A stretch of DNA of 64,000 bases, from assembly GCA_018262775.1 (NCBI GenBank), contig JADFDU010000057.1, positions 34,043 to 98,042 of the forward strand, written 5' to 3'. Shown one piece after another: positions 39,199 through 47,850 of this stretch. How positions within the stretch are numbered: the stretch's first letter is position 1; the number at the start of each line of letters is the position of its first letter. The notes under the pieces were generated by a model, which was not told the DNA's origin, did no database searches, and saw only the letters and a list, made by a program, of their open reading frames with translations. Both the position numbers and the translations under genes were made by a program. Source of the stretch: Rhodocyclaceae bacterium. Its GTDB lineage: Bacteria; Pseudomonadota; Gammaproteobacteria; Burkholderiales; Rhodocyclaceae.

Positions 39199-39501
39199 AT
39201 GGTTGAACACGTGAAGGCATGGGAATGCATCGGCTGCGGCAAAATCGAGGCGCCGCAGACCTGCGTCGGCGTCTGCCAGGACCGCAGGGTGGAATTCGTG
39301 TACGCGTTCGAGTACGAGGAAGTGCTGGCCGCGTTGGAGGCGGAGCGCCAGCGGTCGAAGGTTTTTAAAGACATGGTACGCCAATTGGCGCGCACCACGC
39401 CGAATGAAGGAGGGTGGGAGCGATCCTACCGGGCCATGCAGGATCAGGCGCGGAAGATTCTGGCGGCGTCTGCGGATAAAGAGCACGATGCCGCAACATG
39501 A
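39199..39501 (+). CDS. Small zinc-ribbon-like protein, unknown function
   Basis: A 100-residue protein. ECIGCGKIEAPQTCVGVCQD near the start gives CxxC plus C-x3-C, a likely zinc or iron site. Residues about 35-95 are charged and helical (YEEVLAALEAERQRSKVFKD). AGGTGAG precedes the ATG at 39199. A decayed second copy lies at 41331-41550, after the next gene. I do not recognise the family. A homologous 3' untranslated stretch continues to about 39545. Confidence 0.72.
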   Translation: MVEHVKAWECIGCGKIEAPQTCVGVCQDRRVEFVYAFEYEEVLAALEAERQRSKVFKDMVRQLARTTPNEGGWERSYRAMQDQARKILAASADKEHDAAT

Positions 39502-39616
39502 GCGCCACCCGGCTTCCGCCAGCCCTGCAACGCCGTCTGGCTCAATCTTGACGAACCACCGGCAGTGCCGATTTAACTTGGCAGATATCTGCGTCAGGCG
39601 ACAACAGGAGAAGATC

Positions 39617-41305
39617 ATGGTGAAAAAAATCTGGCTCGACAACTATCCCGAAGGAATGCCGGCCGAGATTGACGCCGATCGCTACCAGTCGATCCCGGAC
39701 CTGTTCGAAAAGATCGCCGTCAAGTTCGCTAACCGCCCGGCCTGCCACAACCTCGGCCGCACCATCAGCTTCGCCCAGCTGGAGCAGTTGTCGCGCGACT
39801 TCGCCGCCTTTCTGCAGGGGCTGCCGGGCATGGAGAAGGGCGATCGCGTCGCCATCATGTCGCCGAACCTGCTGCAGTACCCGGTGGCGCTGTTCGGCAT
39901 CCTGCGCGCCGGCTTCGTCGTGGTGAACGTCAATCCGCTGTACACGCCGCGCGAGCTGGAGCACCAGATGAAGGATTCCGGCGCCAAGGCCATCGTCATC
40001 ATCGAGAACTTCGCCGGCATCCTGCAGCAGGTGCTCGCCGCCACACAGGTGCAGCATGTGATCACGACGCAGGTCGGCGACCTGCTGCCCGCGCCGAAGC
40101 GCTGGCTGGTGAATTTCGTCATCAAGAAGGTGAAGAAGATGGTGCCCGCATGGCACATCGACGGCACCATTGGCTTCCGCGCAGCACTCGCAAGGGGCGC
40201 GGCGCGAATGTTGCAGCCGGTCGAGCTGGCGCGTGAGGACGTCGCCTTCCTGCAATACACCGGCGGCACCACCGGCGTCTCGAAGGGCACCATGCTCACC
40301 CACCGCAACATCCTCGCCAATGTGGAGCAGACGGGCATCTGGGTCTCGGCGACCTTCAAGGAAGGCGCCGAGATCGCCCTCGCGCCGCTGCCGATGTATC
40401 ACATCTTCTGCCTCACCTCGACGCTGTCGTTCATGAAGTGGGGCAGCCTGATCGTGCTCATCACCAATCCGCGCGACTTGCCGGCACTGCTGAAGGAGTT
40501 CGTGCAGTGGAAGCCCAGCGTCATGACCGGCGTCAATACGCTGTTCAACGGCCTGCTGAATACGCCGGGATTCGACAAGATCGACTTCTCCGCACTCAAG
40601 GTCGTGGTCGGCGGCGGCGCGGCGGTGCAGGAATCGGTAGCCAGGCGCTGGCAACAGGCGACCGGACGTTACATCACCGAAGCCTACGGCCTTACCGAAG
40701 CCTCGCCCGGCGTGTGCGCCAATCCGCTGGAAACGCCATGGACCGGCAACATCGGCTTCCCCTTCCCGTCCACTGACGTGTCGATCCGCGACGACGACTT
40801 CAATGAGTTGCCGGTATGGACCGGCGCAGGCGACATCGAGAAATACACCGGCGAATTGTGCGTGCGCGGCCCGCAGGTGATGACAGCCTACTGGAACAAT
40901 CCCGAGGAAACCGCCAAGGTGATGCAGGACGGCTGGCTGAAGACGGGCGACGTCGGGCATCTGGATGCCAGGGGCTGCGTCACCATCACCGACCGCAAGA
41001 AGGACATGATCCTGGTGTCCGGCTTCAACGTCTATCCGAATGAAATCGAGGGCGTGATCGCGACGCATCCGGGCGTGCTCGAATGCGGGGCGGTGGGCGT
41101 GCCCGACGACAAATCGGGCGAGGCGGTGAAAGTGGTGATCGTGCGCAAGGACGAGAACCTGACCAGGGAAGACGTACTCAAATACTGCAAGACCCACCTC
41201 ACCGGCTACAAGCAGCCGCGCCACGTCGAGTTTCGCGAGGGCCTGCCGAAGTCGCCAATCGGCAAGGTCCTGCGCCGCGACTTGCGCGACGAGGAGAAGG
41301 CGTAG
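39617..41305 (+). CDS. fadD: Long-chain fatty acyl-CoA ligase
   Basis: A 562-residue AMP-forming ligase. The P-loop is YTGGTTGVSKG, followed by YGLTEASPGVC, the hinge motif GWLKTGDVGHLD, DRKKDMILVSGFNVYPNEIE (FadD linker signature) and the catalytic Lys in PIGKVLRRDLR. ATG at 39617 follows CAACAGGAGAAGATC. Activates fatty acids for beta-oxidation or membrane lipid synthesis. It stands alone between two copies of a small gene, and so may have moved as a unit with them. Confidence 0.92.
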   Translation: MVKKIWLDNYPEGMPAEIDADRYQSIPDLFEKIAVKFANRPACHNLGRTISFAQLEQLSRDFAAFLQGLPGMEKGDRVAIMSPNLLQYPVALFGILRAGFVVVNVNPLYTPRELEHQMKDSGAKAIVIIENFAGILQQVLAATQVQHVITTQVGDLLPAPKRWLVNFVIKKVKKMVPAWHIDGTIGFRAALARGAARMLQPVELAREDVAFLQYTGGTTGVSKGTMLTHRNILANVEQTGIWVSATFKEGAEIALAPLPMYHIFCLTSTLSFMKWGSLIVLITNPRDLPALLKEFVQWKPSVMTGVNTLFNGLLNTPGFDKIDFSALKVVVGGGAAVQESVARRWQQATGRYITEAYGLTEASPGVCANPLETPWTGNIGFPFPSTDVSIRDDDFNELPVWTGAGDIEKYTGELCVRGPQVMTAYWNNPEETAKVMQDGWLKTGDVGHLDARGCVTITDRKKDMILVSGFNVYPNEIEGVIATHPGVLECGAVGVPDDKSGEAVKVVIVRKDENLTREDVLKYCKTHLTGYKQPRHVEFREGLPKSPIGKVLRRDLRDEEKA

Positions 41306-41330
41306 CGTCCGCGCTCAGGCAAAGCAGCCG

Positions 41331-41550
41331 TGCAGGAACCACCCGTCGTCAATTTCGAGTATGAGGAAATGCTGGCCGCGCTGGAGACGGAACGCCAACG
41401 GTCGAAGGCTTCAAGAGACTTGGTCCGTCAATAGGCACGCGCTACGCCGAGTGAGGGAGGGTGAGAGCGCTCCTGCCGGGCCATGCAGGATCAGGCGTGA
41501 AAGATTCTGGCGACGTTTGCGGATAAAGACCACGATTCCGCAACATGGGC
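41331..41550 (+). pseudogene. Decayed second copy of the 39199 zinc-ribbon gene
   Basis: Matches 39276-39520 over most of its length, e.g. GGGCCATGCAGGATCAGGCG is identical in both. The first 30 or so codons including the Cys motif are missing. TAG at about 41432 interrupts the frame and single-base differences shift it afterwards. The matching continues past the gene end to about 41590, so the copy includes 3' flank. Confidence 0.8.
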
Positions 41551-41805
41551 GCCATCCGATTTCCGCCAGCCCATCAACGCCGTCTCGCCGGCGCTGACTT
41601 TTCAATCGATATTCAGGAAAGGGTCTGGCAGCGACCCCGAGCTGCCTGATGACGAATAGTTGTTCTTTGGCCTCTGACTGAACGTAAAGCTGTCGCTCAC
41701 GGCTTTTCACCCTTCGTCTTTTTGCGGATTGTCTGTTTGAAGTGGCTGCGAATTGACACGGCAGGTACAATTAACCCATCGCAAACTTTTCAGGATTGGC
41801 AACAC

Positions 41806-42132
41806 TTGGACTCACGAACCACGACCCGAGGTTTCAAACAGCGATGGCAGATGCTTCTGCTCGCGCTGTTGGTCGTGTTCGCCCAAGCTTTCCTGACGGT
41901 TCACGAGTTTTCACATGATTTCGGCCATTCGCACGATGCTCCGGACAGTGCTCACGTTTGTGCAACATGCCTTGCCTTGGCGGGTGTTCATGGTGGACCG
42001 CCTCCTGCTCAAGTAATCGTAGCGCCTATACGATTTGAGGTTGCTGAGGCCACCCTTGTTGTGCAGCCTGCGCCATACGTCGCCCGTCCTCGGCAATTTC
42101 TTAGCCGCGCCCCACCCAGTCTCCGAAGCTGA
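41806..42132 (+). CDS. Small His/Cys-rich membrane-anchored protein, putative metal binding
   Basis: If started at TTG 41806 it has 108 residues; ATG 41851 gives 93. It begins with a signal-anchor (MLLLALLVVFAQAFLTV) followed by HEFSHDFGHSHD, a dense His/Asp cluster, and CATCLALAG with CxxC. This looks like a periplasmic metal-binding or metal-sensing peptide. It precedes a porin-like protein and ZnuA/ZnuB-like genes in the same direction, which supports a zinc or similar metal link. The stretch 41551-41805 ahead of it has no gene I can support. Confidence 0.6.
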   Translation: MDSRTTTRGFKQRWQMLLLALLVVFAQAFLTVHEFSHDFGHSHDAPDSAHVCATCLALAGVHGGPPPAQVIVAPIRFEVAEATLVVQPAPYVARPRQFLSRAPPSLRS

Positions 42133-42144
42133 CACCTGCTACAC

Positions 42145-42173
42145 ACACCCTTAGGGCAGATTCCCAAGGGTGT
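42145..42173 (+). promoter_or_regulatory. Hairpin ACACCCTT(A)GGG / CCCAAGGGTGT
   Basis: Inverted repeat with one bulged base in the spacer between the His-rich gene and the porin gene. No T-run follows. It may be a weak terminator or an mRNA processing structure separating the two genes. Confidence 0.55.
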
Positions 42174-42199
42174 TCCTCGTCATTGCTTTGGAGAAATTC

Positions 42200-43582
42200 A
42201 TGAACTACACATCACATGTCGTGGTGGCTGCTTGCGCCGTGCTTGCTGCCAGTCCCGCCTTGGCGGCTGACCCCGACCTCAAAATACTGCGCGAAGAGAT
42301 CGCGCAAATGAAAGCCGCCTACGAGCAGCGTATTACCACGCTGGAAGCAAAACTGGCTCGCACCGAGGCGATTGCCATCGCCGCCGATGACTCCGCCCGC
42401 CAGGCATCTGTTGCCGCCAGTCAGAAGCCCGCGAGCGAGGCTGCTTTCAATCCTGGAATTTCAGCCGTGCTTGCCGGTACCTACACCCGTTTGTCTCAAG
42501 ACCCCAACGCCTATGCCATCGGCGGTTTTGTGCCTACCGGCGGCGAAGTTGGGCCTCCTCGACGTAGCTTCGGGCTTGGTGAATCGGAAATTGGCCTGTC
42601 AGCCAATATCGACCACCTGTTCCGAGGGCAACTGACGTTCGCTCTTCCCCCAGAGGGCGGTGGAGCCGAGGTCGAAGAAGCCTACATCCAGACCCTTGGT
42701 CTCGGGTATGGAGCCGCCATCAAAGCCGGGCGCTTCCTCTCCGGCGTCGGCTACATGAACGGCCAACATGCCCATACTTGGGACTTTGCCGACGCCCCCC
42801 TTGCCTACAAAGCCATGTTGGGAGGGCAATTGAAGAACGACGGGGTACAAGTAAAATGGCTGGCACCGACCGACCTCTTGGTTGAGCTAGGGGTAGAGGC
42901 CGCCAGTGGCGGTCCGTTCCCCTCTACCGATCGAAACAAGAACGGTTCGACGATGGGGTCAATTTTCGCCCATGTCGGCGGCGACGTTGGCAACTCGAAC
43001 AGTTGGCGGGCAGGCTTTGCGTTACTCAGAACGTCACCGCGTGATCGTCAATATGCCGATCAGGACAGCACCGGCGCCAGCGTCAACAATGCGTTTTCTG
43101 GCAGCAGCCGCACCTTGATTGCCGATGCGGTCTGGAAATGGGCTCCCGAGGGTAACGCTAGTTCACGAAGTCTCATCGTTCAGGGTGAATACTTCCGTCG
43201 CCATGAAAGTGGCAGTTTGGCTTTCGATGTCGATTCGACAAATCAGGTCGGGGACTACGCTTCACTTCAGTCGGGATTTTACGGTCAAGCGGTCTATCAG
43301 TTCATGCCCCACTGGCGCGCCGGATATCGCTACGACCGCCTCAATTCCGGGACCACGTCGCTCGACCTAGTCAACAATGGCACCCTGACGGCGGCTAATT
43401 TCCCCTTGCTGGCCAGTTACAAACCCAGGCGCAATACCCTGATGGTCGATTGGACACCGACAGAATTCTCCCGAGTCCGCTTCCAATTGGCGCGTGGCCA
43501 ATCCCGTCCTAATGCCACCGACAACCAGTTCTGGCTGCAATACATCGTCAGCCTCGGCGCCCATGGCGCCCACAACTTCTGA
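42200..43582 (+). CDS. Outer-membrane porin-like protein with N-terminal coiled coil
   Basis: A 460-residue exported protein. Signal peptide about residues 1-23 (ends PALAA), then a coiled-coil segment (LKILREEIAQMKAAYEQR and on) as seen at the N-terminus of trimeric porins. From about residue 100 alternating hydrophobic/polar strands suggest a beta-barrel, with the closing YIVSLGAHGAHNF ending in an aromatic Phe, as outer-membrane proteins do. GGAG precedes the ATG. The znuA-like gene begins 10 bases after its stop, so it probably admits a metal or metal chelate. Confidence 0.7.
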   Translation: MNYTSHVVVAACAVLAASPALAADPDLKILREEIAQMKAAYEQRITTLEAKLARTEAIAIAADDSARQASVAASQKPASEAAFNPGISAVLAGTYTRLSQDPNAYAIGGFVPTGGEVGPPRRSFGLGESEIGLSANIDHLFRGQLTFALPPEGGGAEVEEAYIQTLGLGYGAAIKAGRFLSGVGYMNGQHAHTWDFADAPLAYKAMLGGQLKNDGVQVKWLAPTDLLVELGVEAASGGPFPSTDRNKNGSTMGSIFAHVGGDVGNSNSWRAGFALLRTSPRDRQYADQDSTGASVNNAFSGSSRTLIADAVWKWAPEGNASSRSLIVQGEYFRRHESGSLAFDVDSTNQVGDYASLQSGFYGQAVYQFMPHWRAGYRYDRLNSGTTSLDLVNNGTLTAANFPLLASYKPRRNTLMVDWTPTEFSRVRFQLARGQSRPNATDNQFWLQYIVSLGAHGAHNF

Positions 43583-43592
43583 GGAGCACCCC

Positions 43593-44486
43593 ATGAGAAT
43601 CCTGATACTACTGTTGGCCAGCCTGTTTGTTCTCCCTGCACAGGCCGCATTGAAGATATTTTCCACCGTGCCCGAGTGGGGTGCATTAGCCAAGGAAATC
43701 GGTGGCGAGAAAGCCGAGGTATTTACGGCCACCAGTGGCTTGCAAGACCCCCATCACATCCAGGCGAAGCCTTCGCTGATTGCCAAGGCACGCAATGCCG
43801 ACCTTGTCATTGCCACCGGTGCGGAACTGGAGATCGGCTGGTTGCCTCTGGTACAACGCGAATCCGGCAACCCGCGGATTCAGACTGGACAGTCGGGCTA
43901 CTTCGAGGCAGCACGACACGTCAGCTTGCGAGACTTGCCGACGCGTCTCGACCGTTCCGAAGGCGATGTACATCCCGGCGGCAATCCGCATATCCAAACC
44001 GACCCGCGCAATATCCTCTCCGTTGGTACCGCGCTGGTCCAACGCATGGCCGAGTTGTCCCCGGAGGATGCAGTGACCTACCAGGCCAACTGGAAATCGT
44101 TCGGGGAGCGCTGGCGGGCAGCAATCGCGCGCTGGGAGAAGCAGGCGGCTCCGCTAAGGGGGCAACCTATCGTCGTCCAGCACAGGGCGTTTCCATATCT
44201 TGAGGATTGGCTCGGCCTGAAGCAAGTGGCTGCCCTTGAACCCAAGCCAGGAGTGGAGCCGTCTGCGGCTTACCTGAGCAAGTTGCTAGTACAGACAGCT
44301 GCGAATCCCCCGAAGCTGATCCTCCGGGCAGCCTACCAGTCGCCGCAAGCATCCGAGTGGTTTGCCCATGAAGCAAAGGTTCCCGTTGTCATCGTACCCT
44401 TTACCGTCGGTGGCAACGAACGAGCCAAGGACTTGTTCGGTTTGTTCGACGATACGGTAGATCGGCTGGTGCGTGCGCTGAAATGA
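43593..44486 (+). CDS. ZnuA-like metal ABC transporter substrate-binding protein
   Basis: A 297-residue periplasmic protein of the cluster A-I (ZnuA/TroA/AdcA) family. Signal peptide ends AQA. Metal ligands are expected at His in DPHHIQAKP, in GNPHIQTDP and in QHRAFPYLEDW, with the acidic residue near the C-terminus. The His-rich loop of true ZnuA proteins is absent, so it could bind Zn or Mn. GGAG lies ahead of the ATG; ATGA overlap with the permease gene. Confidence 0.83.
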   Translation: MRILILLLASLFVLPAQAALKIFSTVPEWGALAKEIGGEKAEVFTATSGLQDPHHIQAKPSLIAKARNADLVIATGAELEIGWLPLVQRESGNPRIQTGQSGYFEAARHVSLRDLPTRLDRSEGDVHPGGNPHIQTDPRNILSVGTALVQRMAELSPEDAVTYQANWKSFGERWRAAIARWEKQAAPLRGQPIVVQHRAFPYLEDWLGLKQVAALEPKPGVEPSAAYLSKLLVQTAANPPKLILRAAYQSPQASEWFAHEAKVPVVIVPFTVGGNERAKDLFGLFDDTVDRLVRALK

Positions 44487-45253
44487 ACATCGACCTCGCA
44501 TTGCTGATGGCGCCGCTGGCAGCTGGTCTGCTTGTCTTGGCTACGCATGTACCTCTTGGCATCGAAGTCCTGAAGCGCGGCATCATCTTCATCGATCTGG
44601 CGATTGCACAGGTGGCGGGATTGGGTGTCATCGCGGCACTGATGCTCGATTGGGATGCCCCGCTGGCTGTGCAATTGGCGGCAGCCGGTGCCTCGGTGGC
44701 CGGGGCGCTGTTCCTTCACTGGACAGAACGTCATTGGCCAGAAGTGCAGGAGGCGTTGATCGGTCTATTGTTCGTTACCGCAGCGGCAGCCGGTATCTTG
44801 CTTCTTGCCGGTAATCCGCACGGCGGCGAGCATCTGCAAGATCTGTTGGCCGGACAGATTCTTTGGGTCGGCTGGGGACGGTTAGTGCCAGTGGCAGCGG
44901 TCTACGTCGTGGTCTTGGCGCTTTGGTTCTTTGGGCGCGAAAAGCTCGGTCGCATTGGCTTCTATTTGCTGTTCGCTTTCACTGTGACCTCATCGGTGCA
45001 ATTAGTTGGGGTCTTACTTGTATTCGCCAGTTTGATTGGACCTGCCGTGGCGGTAAGCCAATTGTCCCGACGGAAACTTGCGGCGGCCTACAGTATTGGC
45101 ACGCTCTCATATATATCAGGGCTTGTATTGTCTGCCGTCATCGATCTGCCGGCAGGCGCAGCGATCGTTTGCTGTTTGGTTGGGATGAGTTTCATCATGC
45201 TTGTGGTGACTTCAAGAAGTGCTGATGATGTCAGTCGTCAGAGCGATAGGTGA
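44483..45253 (+). CDS. ZnuB-like metal ABC transporter permease
   Basis: A 256-residue membrane protein with about eight hydrophobic segments, of the ABC-3 permease family. Typical parts are RGIIFIDLAIAQVAGLG, the EALIGLLFVTAAAAGILL segment, and the coupling-helix region SSVQLVGVLLVFASLIGPA. It overlaps the binding-protein gene. No ATPase (znuC-like) gene follows or precedes in the window, so the transporter must borrow or have a distant ATPase. Confidence 0.83.
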   Translation: MNIDLALLMAPLAAGLLVLATHVPLGIEVLKRGIIFIDLAIAQVAGLGVIAALMLDWDAPLAVQLAAAGASVAGALFLHWTERHWPEVQEALIGLLFVTAAAAGILLLAGNPHGGEHLQDLLAGQILWVGWGRLVPVAAVYVVVLALWFFGREKLGRIGFYLLFAFTVTSSVQLVGVLLVFASLIGPAVAVSQLSRRKLAAAYSIGTLSYISGLVLSAVIDLPAGAAIVCCLVGMSFIMLVVTSRSADDVSRQSDR

Positions 45254-45606
45254 ACTTGCGCATTCGGATATCGCTTACTTCAGGCAAAACTGTTAGCGAA
45301 CAAGGCAAAGTGATCGAATAGAGACAACGAGGAAGGCTGTGGATTTCGGGGCAGATTTTGACGCCAATGGTAGCCAATCGGCTCATTCCAGAACGATCAT
45401 GCCGTCCTGGCGAATGCGGCAAAGTCCGATGCTGCCTGAACGATCAAGAAGGTAATGGTCAGCTTTTGTAGGAGTTACCTGCCGTTCGTCTTCATGCTTT
45501 TCCGGGGGTCTAGATGACCGTTCCTGGCCGTAAGCACATATTGCCCGGACTTACCGCCGTATTCCAGCGACTGACTTTCACCCTGCGGGCGTTGTGCTGA
45601 GGACGA
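45254..45606. other. Gene-free spacer between convergent genes
   Basis: 353 bases without a credible gene. It contains a reversed AAAGTCAGTC motif copy (45554-45577, GCCGTATTCCAGCGACTGAC). The first two thirds are AT-richer like the preceding metal-uptake genes, and the change to GC-rich sequence occurs near 45550. Confidence 0.5.
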
Positions 45607-47718
45607 TTACGTGGGCGGGGCGGTCTGGCAGAGTTCGGCGAGCAGTGCCTGCTGGGCGGAAAAGCCTTTCTTGCGCGAACGCTTGCGGCGGTAGTCGCCG
45701 TCCTTGTTCATGACCCACGACTGGGCGTTGTCGGCGAGGTAGGGCAGCAGGCCTTCCTTGAGGATGCGCCGCTTCAGCTTGGGCTCCAGCACGGGGAAGC
45801 ACAGTTCGATGCGGCGAAAGAAGTTGCGGTCCATCCAGTCGGCGCTGGAGAGGTACATCTTCTGCGCGCCGTCAGCGTAGAAGTAGAAGATGCGCGAGTG
45901 TTCGAGAAAGCGGCCGACCACCGAGCGCACGCTGATGTTTTCCGACAGGCCGGCGATGCCGGGCCGCAATGCGCAGGCGCCACGCACGATGAGGTCGATG
46001 GTGACGCCGGCCTGCGATGCGTCGTAGAGCGCCTCGATGATCTCCGGTTCGAGCAGGGCATTCATCTTGGCGATGATGCGCACGCGCTTGCCGGCGCGGG
46101 CCTTCTCGGCTTCGTTGCGGATGGCGGCGAGCATGGCGTTGTGCAGGGTGAAGGGCGCCAGCAGCATGTGGTTGAGCTTGCTTGCCTTGCCCAGGCCGGT
46201 GAGCTGCTTGAAGACTTCATTGACGTCGGCGCACAAGCCCTCGTTGCAGCTGAGCAGGCCGAAATCGGTGTACAGCTTGGCGGTGCGCGGATGGTAGTTG
46301 CCGGTGCCCAGATGCACGTAGCGGCGCAGGGCACTGCTGCTTTTGCCGCCCTCGCTTTCCTCGCGCCGCACCACCAGCAGCATTTTGGCGTGAGTCTTGA
46401 AGCCGAAGACGCCGTACACGACATGGGCGCCGCCTTCTTCGAGCTTGGCGGCCCAGTTGATGTTGGCCTCCTCGTCGAAGCGCGCCATGAGCTCGACGAC
46501 CACCGTCACTTCCTTGCCGAGGCGGGCGGCGCGCAGCAGCAGTTCCATGAGGATGGAGTCGGTGCCGGTGCGGTAGACCGTCATCTTGATGGCGACGACG
46601 CTCGGGTCGTCCACCGCCTGTTCGAGGAACTCGACGACCGGGCTGAACGACTGGAAGGGGTGGTGCAGGAGGATGTCCTGCTTGCGGATGCTGACGAAGA
46701 TGTCGTAGTTCTTCGTCAGCACCTTGGGCAGGCTGGACTTGAAGGGGGGGTATTTCAGGTCGGGGCGGTCGACCAGGTCGGGCACCTGCATCAGGCGCAC
46801 CGGGTTGACGATGCCGGGCACGCGATACAGGTCGTCGTAGCCCAGCGCGAACTGCTGCAGGAGGAAGTCGGCCATGACGTCGGAGCAGTTGTCGGCCACT
46901 TCGAGGCGCACGGCGTCGCCGAAATGGCGCTGCGGCAATTCGCCCTGCAGGGCGATGCGCAGATTTTTGACCTCTTCCTCGTCCACCCACAGGTCGCTGT
47001 TGCGCGTGACGCGGAACTGGTAGCAGCCGCGTACGCTCATGCCGGAGAACAGTTCGCCGACATGGGCATGCAGCACGGAGGAGAGGAAGACGAAGCCGTG
47101 TGCCACGCCGGCGATGGCGTCGGGCAGGCGGATGACGCGCGGCAGCACGCGCGGGGCCTGCACGATGGCGGCGCCGGAACTGCGGCCGAAGGCGTCCTTG
47201 CCCTCGAGCTCGACGGCGAAGTTGAGGCTCTTGTTGAGCACGCGCGGAAAGGGATGCGCCGGGTCGAGGCCGATCGGCGTAAGCACCGGCATGAGCTCGC
47301 GGAAGAAATAGTCCTTGATCCAGGCCGCCTGCGTCTCGTTCCAGGTGTCGCGGCGGAGGAAGCGGATGCCCTGTTTTTCCAGGGCGGGGAAGAGGGTGCG
47401 GTTGAGCAGTTCGTACTGCTCGGCGACGAGGTCATGCGCCTGGGCGCTGACGAGGCGGAAAGCCTCGTGCGGCGTGTGGCCGTCTTGGTTGGCGGCGACG
47501 ACGCCTAGCTTGATCTGCTCCTTCAGTCCGGCGACGCGGATCTCGAAGAACTCGTCGAGGTTGCTGGAGACGATGCAGAGGAAGCGCAGGCGCTCGAGCA
47601 GCGGCACGCCCTCGTCGGCCGTCTGGCCGAGGACGCGGCGGTTGAAGGCGAGCAGGGACAGTTCCCGATTAAGGAAATGCTCGGCGGGGAAGCATTTGGT
47701 GCGGATGGGCTGGTTCAT
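45607..47718 (-). CDS. ppk: Polyphosphate kinase 1
   Basis: A 703-residue enzyme that makes polyphosphate from ATP. Catalytic His residues are expected in FGFKTHAKMLLVVR (phosphohistidine) and in FLEHSRIFYFY. MARFDEEANINWA and VHLGTGNYHPRTA are family motifs; the N-terminal part starts FLNRELSLLAFNRRVL. The ATG at 47718 is used; an in-frame TTG three codons upstream is possible. Divergent from ppx across a 132-base spacer that carries PhoB-like repeats. Confidence 0.95.
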   Translation of the reverse strand: MNQPIRTKCFPAEHFLNRELSLLAFNRRVLGQTADEGVPLLERLRFLCIVSSNLDEFFEIRVAGLKEQIKLGVVAANQDGHTPHEAFRLVSAQAHDLVAEQYELLNRTLFPALEKQGIRFLRRDTWNETQAAWIKDYFFRELMPVLTPIGLDPAHPFPRVLNKSLNFAVELEGKDAFGRSSGAAIVQAPRVLPRVIRLPDAIAGVAHGFVFLSSVLHAHVGELFSGMSVRGCYQFRVTRNSDLWVDEEEVKNLRIALQGELPQRHFGDAVRLEVADNCSDVMADFLLQQFALGYDDLYRVPGIVNPVRLMQVPDLVDRPDLKYPPFKSSLPKVLTKNYDIFVSIRKQDILLHHPFQSFSPVVEFLEQAVDDPSVVAIKMTVYRTGTDSILMELLLRAARLGKEVTVVVELMARFDEEANINWAAKLEEGGAHVVYGVFGFKTHAKMLLVVRREESEGGKSSSALRRYVHLGTGNYHPRTAKLYTDFGLLSCNEGLCADVNEVFKQLTGLGKASKLNHMLLAPFTLHNAMLAAIRNEAEKARAGKRVRIIAKMNALLEPEIIEALYDASQAGVTIDLIVRGACALRPGIAGLSENISVRSVVGRFLEHSRIFYFYADGAQKMYLSSADWMDRNFFRRIELCFPVLEPKLKRRILKEGLLPYLADNAQSWVMNKDGDYRRKRSRKKGFSAQQALLAELCQTAPPT

Positions 47719-47761
47719 TGCGCTCAATTGAATCAGGAATTCCTAATATGTTCAAGCCGTA

Positions 47762-47826
47762 ATGTATGACAGGCATGTGAAAGCCAGATAATGGTCAGAT
47801 AAGGGCCAGATGACGGCCAGATGATG
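47762..47826. promoter_or_regulatory. Pho-box-like repeats in the ppk-ppx divergent promoter
   Basis: Four tandem 11-base units GCCAGATAATG, GTCAGATAAGG, GCCAGATGACG, GCCAGATGATG fill 47783-47826 exactly. On the minus strand 47772-47762 reads CTGTCATACAT, matching ten of eleven positions of a PhoB half-site (CTGTCATAWAW). PhoB binds 11-base direct repeats, so phosphate-starvation control of ppk and/or ppx is the natural reading. Confidence 0.6.
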
Positions 47827-47850
47827 GAAGGTGCAAGGTAAAATCCGCGC

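Noticed and set aside
39542..41224. 560-codon minus-strand frame antisense to fadD
   Set aside because: Same reasoning: fadD has all adenylation motifs and a ribosome site, the opposite frame has none.
41752..41771. TTGACA (41753) and TACAAT (41766) as a promoter for the metal-uptake genes
   Set aside because: Spacing is only seven bases, too short for a sigma-70 promoter; no alternative pair was convincing.
45898..47508. 536-codon plus-strand frame antisense to ppk
   Set aside because: ppk motifs on the minus strand are intact; the plus-strand product has no recognisable domain.
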